32,332 nt of DNA from Chloroflexota bacterium. Lineage in GTDB: Bacteria; Chloroflexota; Dehalococcoidia; GIF9; UBA5629. The position numbers were made by a program, and so were the translations under genes. Numbering within the stretch: the first letter of the stretch is position 1; each line of letters begins with the position of its first letter. This document shows, piece after piece, positions 23,655 through 30,399 of the stretch. The stretch spans positions 1 to 32,332 of the forward strand of contig VGNY01000013.1 in the NCBI GenBank assembly GCA_016865895.1, in the 5' to 3' direction. The notes under the pieces were generated by a model that was given only the letters and a program-made list of their open reading frames with translations, was not told the origin of the DNA and did not search any database.

Positions 23655-23838
23655 GCGCATCCCGCAAAGCGGGATAACCTCGCTAGGCTCGACCCTAAAG
23701 AGTCACAACTCTTCGCCCCTGTCATTCTGAGCGAAGCGAAGAATCTCACATTGCTCACGGTAAACTCCGCGTGGCAATCTCAACACCATGCCCTCCACCA
23801 AGATTGCCACGTCCTTCAGCGGAAGGACTTGCAATGAC
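23655..23838. repeat. Composite intergenic repeat block (hairpin plus A/B hybrid)
   Basis: A TCCCGCaaaGCGGGA hairpin and a CGACCCTAAAGAGTC element lead into a hybrid repeat. The hybrid begins as family A (GTCATTCTGAGCGAAGCG at 23721) and ends as family B (GGACTTGCAATGAC at 23838). It occupies the left part of the 440-bp gene-free stretch 23624-24063; the right part holds the promoter and structured leader described separately. Confidence 0.7.
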
Positions 23839-23861
23839 AAGTACTATTTTGTTACATAGAC

Positions 23862-23890
23862 TTGACGGGTTGATAATTATAAACTACACT
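23862..23890 (+). promoter_or_regulatory. Candidate promoter for the zinc-ribbon gene
   Basis: TTGACG (23862-23867) is 17 nt from TACACT (23885-23890). A TATAAA at 23878-23883 is an alternative -10, which would put the start near 23890, just before the first helix of the leader. Confidence 0.5.
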
Positions 23891-23891
23891 A

Positions 23892-24023
23892 GTTGGCGTA
23901 TGCAAAACCTGGCTGGTGCCGTTTCCTAGTTCGGCATCCTCTTGTAATGGGGAGACCAATTTGCTGAGGATGTCCTTCTCGGCAATCTGTATATAGAGGT
24001 CTTGAGCCGTAAAGAAGCGCAAC
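23892..24023 (+). ncRNA. Candidate structured 5' leader RNA (unclassified)
   Basis: Four mutually compatible helices can be drawn. P1: GTTG(G)CG (23892-23898) with CGCAAC (24018-24023). A hairpin: GG-T-GCCG (23915-23921) with CGGCA-T-CC (23932-23939), 10-nt loop. P3: GAGACC (23952-23957) with GGTCTT (23998-24003). Inside P3, a perfect 8-bp hairpin TTGCTGAG/CTCGGCAA (23961-23968 with 23978-23985), 9-nt loop. The RNA ends about 40 nt before the zinc-ribbon start codon. It matches no riboswitch class I recognise, so it may be a regulatory leader or simply a folded UTR. Confidence 0.45.
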
Positions 24024-24063
24024 AGAAACAGGGCATAAGTATCTTTTAAATAAGGAGGCGCAA

Positions 24064-24357
24064 ATGGCTCTAGCGGACAAGACCTTAACCTGCAGAGACT
24101 GCGGCAGTAGCTTCACCTTTACTGTGGGTGAACAAGAGTTTTATAAGTCGCGGGGGCTGCAAAACGAGCCGGGCCGATGCCCAGATTGTCGGTCAGCTAG
24201 GCGGCAGAGTCGCTATCGGGGCCGTGGTCAAGCTCGGGAAATGTATTCGGCGACATGTGCTAAATGTGGCACTGAATGCGAAGTGCCTTTTGAACCTAGA
24301 GAAGACCGCCCGGTTTATTGCAGTGCTTGTTATACAGAGATAAGGCAAAGTCGTTAG
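24064..24357 (+). CDS. Small double zinc-ribbon protein
   Basis: 97 residues with two zinc ribbons. The first is LTCRDCGSSFTF...GRCPDC (C10, C13, C39, C42), of the probable zinc-ribbon type PF13451. The second is ATCAKCGTECEVPFEPREDRPVYCSAC (C65, C68, C86, C89). A basic linker RSARRQSRYRGRGQAR between them suggests nucleic-acid contact. The family is common in Chloroflexota and other bacteria without an assigned function. AAGGAGG (24052-24058) precedes the ATG. The leader upstream is long and foldable. Confidence 0.88.
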   Translation: MALADKTLTCRDCGSSFTFTVGEQEFYKSRGLQNEPGRCPDCRSARRQSRYRGRGQAREMYSATCAKCGTECEVPFEPREDRPVYCSACYTEIRQSR

Positions 24358-24369
24358 GATAATTGATGT

Positions 24370-24398
24370 CCCTCTCAGTAGTCTCCCCACTGAGAGGG
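24370..24398 (+). terminator. Strong hairpin after the zinc-ribbon gene (possible terminator)
   Basis: CCCTCTCAGT (24370-24379) and ACTGAGAGGG (24389-24398) form a perfect 10-bp stem with a 9-nt loop, 12 nt after the stop codon. The T-run (CACTTTTG) lies 7 nt further on rather than directly at the stem, so intrinsic termination is plausible but not canonical. Confidence 0.45.
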
Positions 24399-24444
24399 CT
24401 CTCACTTTTGAGAAATCTACGGTATTTGCGAATTATTCTTACAA

Positions 24445-24738
24445 ATGAATGCTGGTATTTGCAAGGTAAAGCTTCACCTTTTGGAGAGTCGGTCGCTGAA
24501 AGAAAAACGGCGAACGGTCAAGTCTATCATATCTCGACTCCGAAACCAATATAATATTTCCATTGCTGAGGTGGATGACCAGGACTTATGGCAGTTGGTG
24601 ACTTTGGGCATAGCCTGTGTCAGCAACCATAATCAGCATGTGGATGAGATTCTATCCAAGGTGATTAGTTTTATCACCAATAACTATCCAGAGCTAGAAA
24701 TCATTGACCACGAGATAGAGATTCTGTCTGGCCCGTAG
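24445..24738 (+). CDS. DUF503 (YlxP-like) family protein
   Basis: 97 residues: MNAGICKVKLHLLESRSLKEKRRTVKSIISRLRNQYNISIAEVDDQDLWQLVTLGIACVSN and so on, an unmistakable DUF503 sequence. Key blocks are SLKEKRR, the NISIAEVD strand and the LGIACVSN segment. These small ferredoxin-like-fold proteins are often found near rbfA and translation-factor genes; their function is unknown. It follows the zinc-ribbon gene by 87 bp with a strong hairpin between, so it may have separate expression. Ribosome binding site not obvious. Confidence 0.92.
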   Translation: MNAGICKVKLHLLESRSLKEKRRTVKSIISRLRNQYNISIAEVDDQDLWQLVTLGIACVSNHNQHVDEILSKVISFITNNYPELEIIDHEIEILSGP

Positions 24739-24765
24739 AGAAAAAGTGATGAGCAACTGCTGCCT

Positions 24766-24802
24766 GTCATGCGAGGAAGTCCTTCCCGAATGTGAAGGAC
24801 GA
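24766..24802. repeat. Dispersed repeat, family B, degenerate
   Basis: GTCATGCGAGGAAGTCCTTC has the family B opening with one base missing, followed by a GTCCTTC/GAAGGAC inverted pair. Confidence 0.45.
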
Positions 24803-24814
24803 TGTGGTGCCCTC

Positions 24815-25050
24815 GGATTAAATGTAAAAATTAAACATTGAAATGCAAAATGACAAATCAAAAGTCAAAGATAAGGATATGGCTTCAAACCAGTTCGCGT
24901 GTAAAGAACAAAATTAAATTTTTGCATTTTTACCTGTCATTTTGATTTTTCCCCGATTTGTCGGGATGAATTTTGATGTCCCTTCAAATGGGAGAGTCTT
25001 CGCTCGCTTTACTCCCTCAGAATGACATAAAAATAAAAGCTCAGAATGAC
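24815..25050. repeat. A/T-rich block followed by family A repeat ends
   Basis: The 356-bp gene-free stretch 24739-25094 is filled by repeats. The part from about 24819 to 24935 is A/T-rich and self-complementary (AATGCAAAATGACAAATCAA against TTTTTGCATTTTTACC and GTCATTTTGATTTTT). Next come a CCCCGATttgTCGGG hairpin and two CTCAGAATGAC-type ends at 25016-25026 and 25040-25050. No gene or RNA is recognised. Confidence 0.55.
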
Positions 25051-25094
25051 GTTTTGGTCTCTGCTGAAGTATTAGTTGTATTTAGTGGACTTGA

Positions 25095-27377
25095 ATGTAT
25101 GTTGACGCTTTCATCCACCACATCACGACACTGTCCGACTATAAGGAACAGGTTGTCCATATCCAGCATATCCCCCCTCGTGATGCCGGCTTCGGCGAAC
25201 TAGGCAAGTCTCTTCATTCCGCTCTTCAATCACGCCTTGAATCCTTAGGTATATCATCTCTGTATATCCATCAGGCGCAGGCAATTGATGCAGCTCGCAG
25301 TGGCAAAAATGTGATGATAGCCACTGCCAGCGCTAGCGGCAAGACATTATGCTATAACCTGGCGGTTCTGGAAACGATATTGGACGACCGCACTAGCCGG
25401 GCTTTGTATCTTTTCCCAACGAAAGCTTTAGCCCAAGACCAGCTACGAAGCTTGAACCAACTAGCTTGCCCCGACATTATCTCTTTTGGTGACTGTGCCA
25501 CCTTTGACGGCGATACACCACAATCAGAACGGGCTGAGATAAAAAGGAAAGCCAGAATTGTGCTTACCAATCCCGATATGCTTCATCTGGGCATTTTACC
25601 CAACCACAAGTCGTGGTCACGTTTGTTTCGTAACTTGAAATATGTGGTGATAGATGAAGCTCATGTTTATCGTGGCGTTTTCGGTTCTCACGTAGCTAAT
25701 ATTATGCGCCGCCTGCGTCGTGTCTGTGCCTTCTATGGCTCTAATCCACAGTTTATCTGCTGTTCAGCGACTATTGCCAATACGAAAGAGCATGCTGAAA
25801 GACTCGTCGGGCTGCTTTTTGAAGTGATTGACGAGGATGGTTCACCTCACGGTGGCAAGTCTTTTATCTTCTGGAATCCGCCGTTTATTGACGAAGCCAG
25901 GACGAGACGGCACAGCTCCAATAGCGAAGCCACTTTGCTTTTTACCGAACTCATTCGGAGTAGTATCCGTAGTCTGGTATTTACCCGCACCCGGAAGCTG
26001 ACTGAGCTCATTTATGTTTATACTCGGGAGCAACTGGGCTCTTCTTTGGCTGGACTGATTAAGCCTTATCGTGCAGGTTATCTTCCTGAGGACCGGCGAC
26101 AAATCGAGCGGGAGTTATTCAACGGCCATCTCCTTGGTGTTGTCGCTACTACTGCTTTGGAATTGGGGATTAACATCGGTGACCTTGAAGCCACTGTGCT
26201 TGTTGGCTATCCGGGAAGCATTGCTAGCACGTGGCAGCAGGCAGGGCGGAGTGGTAGGGGTAGAGGTAGCTCGCTGAGCTTCCTTATTGCTCAGGACAAT
26301 CCACTTGACCAGTATTTTATGCGTTACCCTGATTACTTTTTCGGCAAAAATTTTGAGAATGCACTGACAAATTCGGAAAACCTTAACATCTTGAAACCTC
26401 ATCTACTTTGTGCTGCCTGGGAGAAGCCTTTATCTGATGGTGATAGCTCGTTTTTCGGTGAAGCCTTTGATATGGCAATCTCTGAGCTGGAGGCAGAGGG
26501 CAAGATTAGAAAAGGCGATGGACGCTGGCATCTTTCTCCCAGAATCGCCCATCCAGCCCAGGAGATCAATATAAGGTCTACATCGGGTAAGAACTACGCT
26601 GTTTTTGATGCCTCTCGAGGTTATGAATTGTTGGAGACGGTCGAAGCCAGTGTCGCCTTTTTCCAGATACATCCCGGGGCCATTTATCTTCATCAGGGTG
26701 AATCCTATTTGGTGGAAAAGCTTGACATTGAGCAGCGTGTAGCTATCGTAACTCCGACCGATGTTCCCTATTACACCCAGACCAAGGAACTAACTGATAT
26801 CAGGATTCTGAAAAGTGAACGTGAAAGAAGATGTTCAGGTACAAAAGTCTGCCTTGGAGAAGTGGATGTGAGTAATACTGTGGTTGGTTTCAAGAAGAAG
26901 ATGCAGTTTACTGAGGAGATTATCGGTGATGAACCTCTTGACCTGCCACCCCTGCGTTTTGTCACTCAGGCACTATGGTTTGACTTGCCCAAGTCTGCTG
27001 AGGAACAAATAGCTAAAGCCGGACTTGATTTGGCTGGTGGTTTACATGCTACTGAGCACGCAGCCATTGCCATGTTGCCCCTATTTGCCCTGTGCGACCG
27101 TAATGACATCGGTGGTGTCTCCACTCCCTTCCATGCCGACACCGGGAGAGCACAAATATTTATATACGATGCTTACCCCGGTGGCATTGGCATTGCTGAG
27201 AAGGGCTTTGAGATGATAGAGGAGTTATGGTCAGCCACTCTGCAGGCAATTGAGGGATGTCCGTGTCAGGATGGTTGTCCTAGCTGTATCCAGTCGCCCA
27301 AGTGCGGCAGCAACAACGAGCCTCTGGATAAAAAGGCAGCTCTGATTTTGCTGCAAAAACTGTTGGGCATCAAGTGA
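25095..27377 (+). CDS. mrfA: MrfA/YprA-type superfamily 2 DNA helicase with C-terminal DUF1998/zinc-binding region
   Basis: The 760-residue protein has 'YIHQAQAIDAARSGKNVMIATASASGKT' (Q-like motif and Walker A, GKT at 82-84), DEAH at 187-190, 'CSATIAN' (motif III), and helicase C motifs 'ATTALELGINIGDLEATVLVGYPGS' and QQAGRSGRG (motif VI). The C-terminal region has the DUF1998 segment 'GGLHATEHAAIAMLPLFALCDRNDIGG' and 'IYDAYPGGIGIAEK', then four cysteines CPCQDGCPSCIQSPKCG. This matches MrfA, a 3'-5' helicase that excises mitomycin-type DNA lesions with the nuclease MrfB; no MrfB is in the window. ATG at 25095 fits the family length; the ribosome binding site is weak. Confidence 0.92.
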   Translation: MYVDAFIHHITTLSDYKEQVVHIQHIPPRDAGFGELGKSLHSALQSRLESLGISSLYIHQAQAIDAARSGKNVMIATASASGKTLCYNLAVLETILDDRTSRALYLFPTKALAQDQLRSLNQLACPDIISFGDCATFDGDTPQSERAEIKRKARIVLTNPDMLHLGILPNHKSWSRLFRNLKYVVIDEAHVYRGVFGSHVANIMRRLRRVCAFYGSNPQFICCSATIANTKEHAERLVGLLFEVIDEDGSPHGGKSFIFWNPPFIDEARTRRHSSNSEATLLFTELIRSSIRSLVFTRTRKLTELIYVYTREQLGSSLAGLIKPYRAGYLPEDRRQIERELFNGHLLGVVATTALELGINIGDLEATVLVGYPGSIASTWQQAGRSGRGRGSSLSFLIAQDNPLDQYFMRYPDYFFGKNFENALTNSENLNILKPHLLCAAWEKPLSDGDSSFFGEAFDMAISELEAEGKIRKGDGRWHLSPRIAHPAQEINIRSTSGKNYAVFDASRGYELLETVEASVAFFQIHPGAIYLHQGESYLVEKLDIEQRVAIVTPTDVPYYTQTKELTDIRILKSERERRCSGTKVCLGEVDVSNTVVGFKKKMQFTEEIIGDEPLDLPPLRFVTQALWFDLPKSAEEQIAKAGLDLAGGLHATEHAAIAMLPLFALCDRNDIGGVSTPFHADTGRAQIFIYDAYPGGIGIAEKGFEMIEELWSATLQAIEGCPCQDGCPSCIQSPKCGSNNEPLDKKAALILLQKLLGIK

Positions 27378-27393
27378 TGACTTAGTTTTCCCC

Positions 27394-27445
27394 TGTTATC
27401 CTGAACACGATTTATCCCGATTTATCGGGAAGAATCTCTCCGAAC
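27394..27445. repeat. Dispersed repeat, family A, degenerate with hairpin
   Basis: GTTATCCTGAACACGATTTA is followed by a TCCCGATttATCGGGA hairpin and AAGAATCTC. It lies between the helicase and the Fur-family gene. Confidence 0.6.
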
Positions 27446-27481
27446 ATAGCTGCTTGATACTTCCCGCAATAACACGACGTA

Positions 27482-27511
27482 TTGCTAATGCAACAATGTT
27501 GCATTTATAAT
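27482..27511 (+). promoter_or_regulatory. Promoter of the Fur-family gene (TTGCTA-N18-TATAAT)
   Basis: TTGCTA (27482-27487) and a perfect TATAAT (27506-27511) are separated by 18 nt. The start site near 27518 gives a 17-nt leader. The spacer is a perfect palindrome, described separately. Confidence 0.75.
27487..27505. promoter_or_regulatory. Fur-family operator candidate: perfect 9-1-9 palindrome
   Basis: AATGCAACA-A-TGTTGCATT is a perfect 19-bp inverted repeat that fills the -35/-10 spacer of the Fur-family gene. Repressors of this family use 7-1-7 or 9-1-9 palindromes, so autorepression by the adjacent regulator is the simplest reading. The sequence differs from the classical Fur, PerR and Zur consensus boxes. 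Confidence 0.8.
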
Positions 27512-27534
27512 AGAAACATTGTAAAATTGAGACT

Positions 27535-27972
27535 ATGTCTCAGATTCATGGTGCACTCCAGGTCTTACACAGCAGAGGCTACAGGGTAACTGAACCTAGA
27601 AAGCGTGTGCTCAAGGTTTTGACGGAGGTGCAGAGTCCTGTCTCTCCTTACGACATACAAGAGATTCTGCACCGAAAAGGCGAATATCTTAACCACGTAA
27701 CCATCTATCGTGTACTCGAACTTCTTTGCTCTCTCAATCTGGCTCACAAGGTGTTGCTGGTGGGTGGATTCGTGAAATGTACGCTTGGAGAAGGGGGTGG
27801 ATGTCACCGCTTCGTGGTTTGTCGTCAATGTGGCGCTATTCGTGAGTATGCAGACAAGGCACTGTGCGAAGAAGAAAATGCAATTGCTCAGGAATTTGGT
27901 TTCCGAGCCGAGCAGCACTTCTCTGAGTTTTCCGGCATCTGCTCTGAATGTATGGCTTCGGCGATGTTTTGA
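27535..27972 (+). CDS. Fur-family metalloregulator (Fur/Zur/PerR-like)
   Basis: The 145-residue protein has an N-terminal winged helix (about 1-80: GYRVTEPRKRVLKVL, then the recognition helix region NHVTIYRVLELL) and a dimerisation/metal domain. It carries GGCHRFVVCRQCG (H91, C96, C99) and GICSEC (C136, C139), the four-Cys structural zinc site. Whether it senses iron, zinc, manganese or peroxide cannot be told. A perfect palindrome in its own promoter indicates autoregulation. ATG at 27535. The next gene, 24 bp downstream, encodes a membrane protein with potential metal ligands and is probably co-transcribed. Confidence 0.93.
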   Translation: MSQIHGALQVLHSRGYRVTEPRKRVLKVLTEVQSPVSPYDIQEILHRKGEYLNHVTIYRVLELLCSLNLAHKVLLVGGFVKCTLGEGGGCHRFVVCRQCGAIREYADKALCEEENAIAQEFGFRAEQHFSEFSGICSECMASAMF

Positions 27973-27996
27973 TTTCAGGCTTATTTGGCGATTCTC

Positions 27997-28614
27997 ATGC
28001 TTAGAAGAATAGGAATTGAACTGGCAAGACATGTCCCCTTCACCGCTGCTGGAGCAATTTCCGGCATTGTCATCATGGTCATCGTGATTTTTGTCCATGT
28101 CCCCTCCGGCATCTCCGAGACTATTTTCTACGTCCTCCATCCAGCCCATGTTCTGTTCAGTGCCATCGTAACCACAGCGATGTATAAGCGATATAGTGCG
28201 GGTAAACTATGGGCGGCAATTTTAATCGGTTACACAGGTTCAATTGGCATTGCTACATTAAGCGACGCCATAATTCCTTATCTGGGCGGAGAATCGCTTA
28301 AAGTTAGAATAGAATTTCATTTACCTTTTATTGAGGAGTGGTGGCTGGTAAATCCTCCAGCATTTTTGGGTATTGCTATCGGTTATCTGCGTCCGACAAC
28401 CAAACTACCGCATGCAGCACATGTATTTTTGAGTACGTGGGCATCTCTGTTCTATTTCACCGCATTCGGTGTGGCAAACTGGCTGCCATTGTTGCCTTTC
28501 GTCTTCTTCTTTCTGTTTCTGGCTGTTTGGATTCCCTGCTGTGTAAGTGATATAGTATATCCCCATCTGTTTCTCGGCGGCGAGCAGCATCATCACGACG
28601 AAATCGACCATTAG
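27997..28614 (+). CDS. Unrecognised polytopic membrane protein with His-rich C-terminus
   Basis: I do not recognise this family. The 205 residues contain about six hydrophobic segments. The motif SDAIIPYLGGE (end of the third) recurs as SDIVYPHLFLGGE (end of the sixth), suggesting two 3-helix halves. Possible metal ligands inside the membrane are HPAH in the second segment and the repeated SD and PH residues; the protein ends EQHHHDEIDH. Being 24 bp after a Fur-family gene with its own operator, it may be a metal transporter under that regulator, which is inference only. ATG at 27997 was chosen over a TTG 12 nt upstream. ftsY follows 18 bp later. Confidence 0.78.
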   Translation: MLRRIGIELARHVPFTAAGAISGIVIMVIVIFVHVPSGISETIFYVLHPAHVLFSAIVTTAMYKRYSAGKLWAAILIGYTGSIGIATLSDAIIPYLGGESLKVRIEFHLPFIEEWWLVNPPAFLGIAIGYLRPTTKLPHAAHVFLSTWASLFYFTAFGVANWLPLLPFVFFFLFLAVWIPCCVSDIVYPHLFLGGEQHHHDEIDH

Positions 28615-28632
28615 CTCTGCGGATGTGCAGAG

Positions 28633-29562
28633 ATGGGTAATATGGTGAACAAAATGCCTGATTCTTTAGATAGAACCAAGAAAGCTGTAAAACGTAGCCG
28701 AGAGAGCTGGTTTGGTAAAATTGCTAGTCTTTTCGACCAAACCAGTGTCGAAGATGAGGTTTGGGATGAGTTAGAGGAGTTGCTCATCTCTGCGGATGTT
28801 GGTGTGGCTACTACAAATAAGCTCATTGAAAAAGTGAAGAAACGAGTAAAGGAAGAGAAGCTGAGCCAAGGCGTACAGATACGCGCTGCTTTGAAGCAGG
28901 AGATGGTGAACCTGCTAGCATTTGATGCTGGAACAAGAAGCGTCTCTAATCAGGACAAGCCACAAATCATCTTGGTGGTCGGAGTAAACGGTTCAGGCAA
29001 GACAACGAGCATTGCCAAGCTGGCTCACTGTTTTAAGAGCGAAGGGAAAAGGGTCATTTTAGCTGCCGCCGATACTTTTCGAGCCGCGGCTATTGACCAG
29101 CTTAAGCGCTGGGGGGAGAGGGTGGGAATGGAAGTTGTTGCTCACCAGCCCGGCGGCGACCCGGGAGCTGTGGTTTTCGATGCCATTCAAGCGGCTCAAA
29201 ACCGCCAAGTTCAGGCAGTTATAGTTGATACGGCTGGCCGTCTTCACACCAAGTTCAACCTGATGGAGGAGCTTAAAAAGATTAAGCGTGTCGCTGGTAA
29301 GTACGATATGCCTCAAGAGGTGTTGCTGGTAATGGATGCTACAACTGGCCAGAATGGACTGGCCCAAGCCAGGCATTTCACTGAGGCTGTGGGTGTGGAT
29401 GGCATTTTGCTGGCTAAGCTTGATGGCACAGCTAAGGGAGGAATAGTTTTGGCGATTTGCGATGAATTGAAAATTCCCATAATTTACATTGGGACCGGCG
29501 AGCAGCTTGATGATTTAGCTCCTTTTGATGCTGACGCCTTCGTTGAGACGATTTTTTCATAG
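28633..29562 (+). CDS. ftsY: Signal recognition particle receptor FtsY
   Basis: The 309-residue SRP GTPase has a short N-terminal region, an N domain (about 25-100; SVEDEVWDELEELLISADVGV) and a G domain. G1 is GVNGSGKTTSIAKLA (117-131), the insertion-box motif is DTFRAAAIDQL, G3 is DTAGR, and G4/closing loop is LAKLDGTAKGG, with Ala in place of the usual Thr of TKLD. It docks ribosome-SRP complexes at the membrane for insertion of proteins such as the transporters in this window. It lacks the long acidic A domain of E. coli FtsY. ATG at 28633; in-frame ATGs at 28642 and 28654 are alternatives. lgt follows 15 bp later. Confidence 0.96.
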   Translation: MGNMVNKMPDSLDRTKKAVKRSRESWFGKIASLFDQTSVEDEVWDELEELLISADVGVATTNKLIEKVKKRVKEEKLSQGVQIRAALKQEMVNLLAFDAGTRSVSNQDKPQIILVVGVNGSGKTTSIAKLAHCFKSEGKRVILAAADTFRAAAIDQLKRWGERVGMEVVAHQPGGDPGAVVFDAIQAAQNRQVQAVIVDTAGRLHTKFNLMEELKKIKRVAGKYDMPQEVLLVMDATTGQNGLAQARHFTEAVGVDGILLAKLDGTAKGGIVLAICDELKIPIIYIGTGEQLDDLAPFDADAFVETIFS

Positions 29563-29577
29563 GCAGGAGAGAGAAAA

Positions 29578-30399
29578 ATGCTTACCATAGGAATTAATCC
29601 GGTTGCTTTTAGTATAGGGGCTTTTGAAGTGAGGTGGTATGGGATTATGGTGGTTCTGGCTATTGTGGCAGTAATCGCTATTTCTTTACTTGAGGCAAGA
29701 AGGGTTGGTATGCCCACTGAGCACATTTATAATGTCGGCCTATGGGCAATCATCGGCGGTATAGCAGTATCCAGACTTTTTCATATCATTGACAAGTGGG
29801 ATTATTATGTGACACATCCGGAGCAGATTATCCATTTTGAAGGTTTGACTGTTTACGGTGCAGTTATCGGCGCCATACTAGGAGTATTGATTTACGCCTG
29901 GGTTAAAAAGCTTTCTTTCTGGCAAATAGGTGATATAGCGGCTCCAGGAGCACTTGTGGGACAGGCAATAGGCAGGGTCGGCTGCACCCTTAACGGTTGC
30001 TGCTATGGATTACCTACCTCATTGCCCTGGGGAGTAATCTATACCTATCCTGGCAGTTATGGACCACATGAAGCTGTCCATCCTACGCAGATTTATCATC
30101 TGCTGTGGAACCTGATTGCGTTTGCCATAATCTGGTCATTACGCACCCGACTCAAGCCAGTGGGCTCGGTCTTCCTTATTTACCTTGCCTTATATGCTGC
30201 TGGCGACCTGAGCATAAGATTTGTTCGTGAAGGGGAGCCTTTCCTTTTCGGCATACAACAGGCTCAGCTGATTGGCATAGCAATACTTGTGGTTACAGTG
30301 CCTTGGCTCATTATCAGGATGTGGCGTTATCGGGTGAAGCAACTGGCGACAGCAAGCATCAGCGAAGTCAGTGAGACGGAGCAAAATCGAGGAGTTTAA
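29578..30399 (+). CDS. lgt: Prolipoprotein diacylglyceryl transferase
   Basis: The 273-residue polytopic inner-membrane enzyme transfers diacylglycerol from phosphatidylglycerol to the lipobox Cys of prolipoproteins. It begins INPVAFSIGAFEVRWYGIMVVLAI, with a seven-helix layout, FEGLTVYGAVIGA (equivalent of the HGGLIG region, with Tyr where E. coli has the catalytic-region His) and the Lgt signature GQAIGRVGCTLNGCCYG, then 'HPTQIYHLLWNLIAF'. GGAGAG precedes the ATG by 8 nt. Its likely clients here are the binding protein, the rhodanese and the PKD protein. Its end overlaps convergent recJ by 32 bp. Confidence 0.95.
   Translation: MLTIGINPVAFSIGAFEVRWYGIMVVLAIVAVIAISLLEARRVGMPTEHIYNVGLWAIIGGIAVSRLFHIIDKWDYYVTHPEQIIHFEGLTVYGAVIGAILGVLIYAWVKKLSFWQIGDIAAPGALVGQAIGRVGCTLNGCCYGLPTSLPWGVIYTYPGSYGPHEAVHPTQIYHLLWNLIAFAIIWSLRTRLKPVGSVFLIYLALYAAGDLSIRFVREGEPFLFGIQQAQLIGIAILVVTVPWLIIRMWRYRVKQLATASISEVSETEQNRGV

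Noticed and set aside
27565-28149. Long open frame on the minus strand across the Fur-family gene
   Set aside because: Antisense shadow of the regulator and the following membrane-protein gene; composition is not protein-like.
29404-29440. Ala in place of Thr in the FtsY G4 motif (AKLDG) as loss of function
   Set aside because: The specificity Asp and Lys are intact and the rest of the G domain is normal; probably a tolerated variant.
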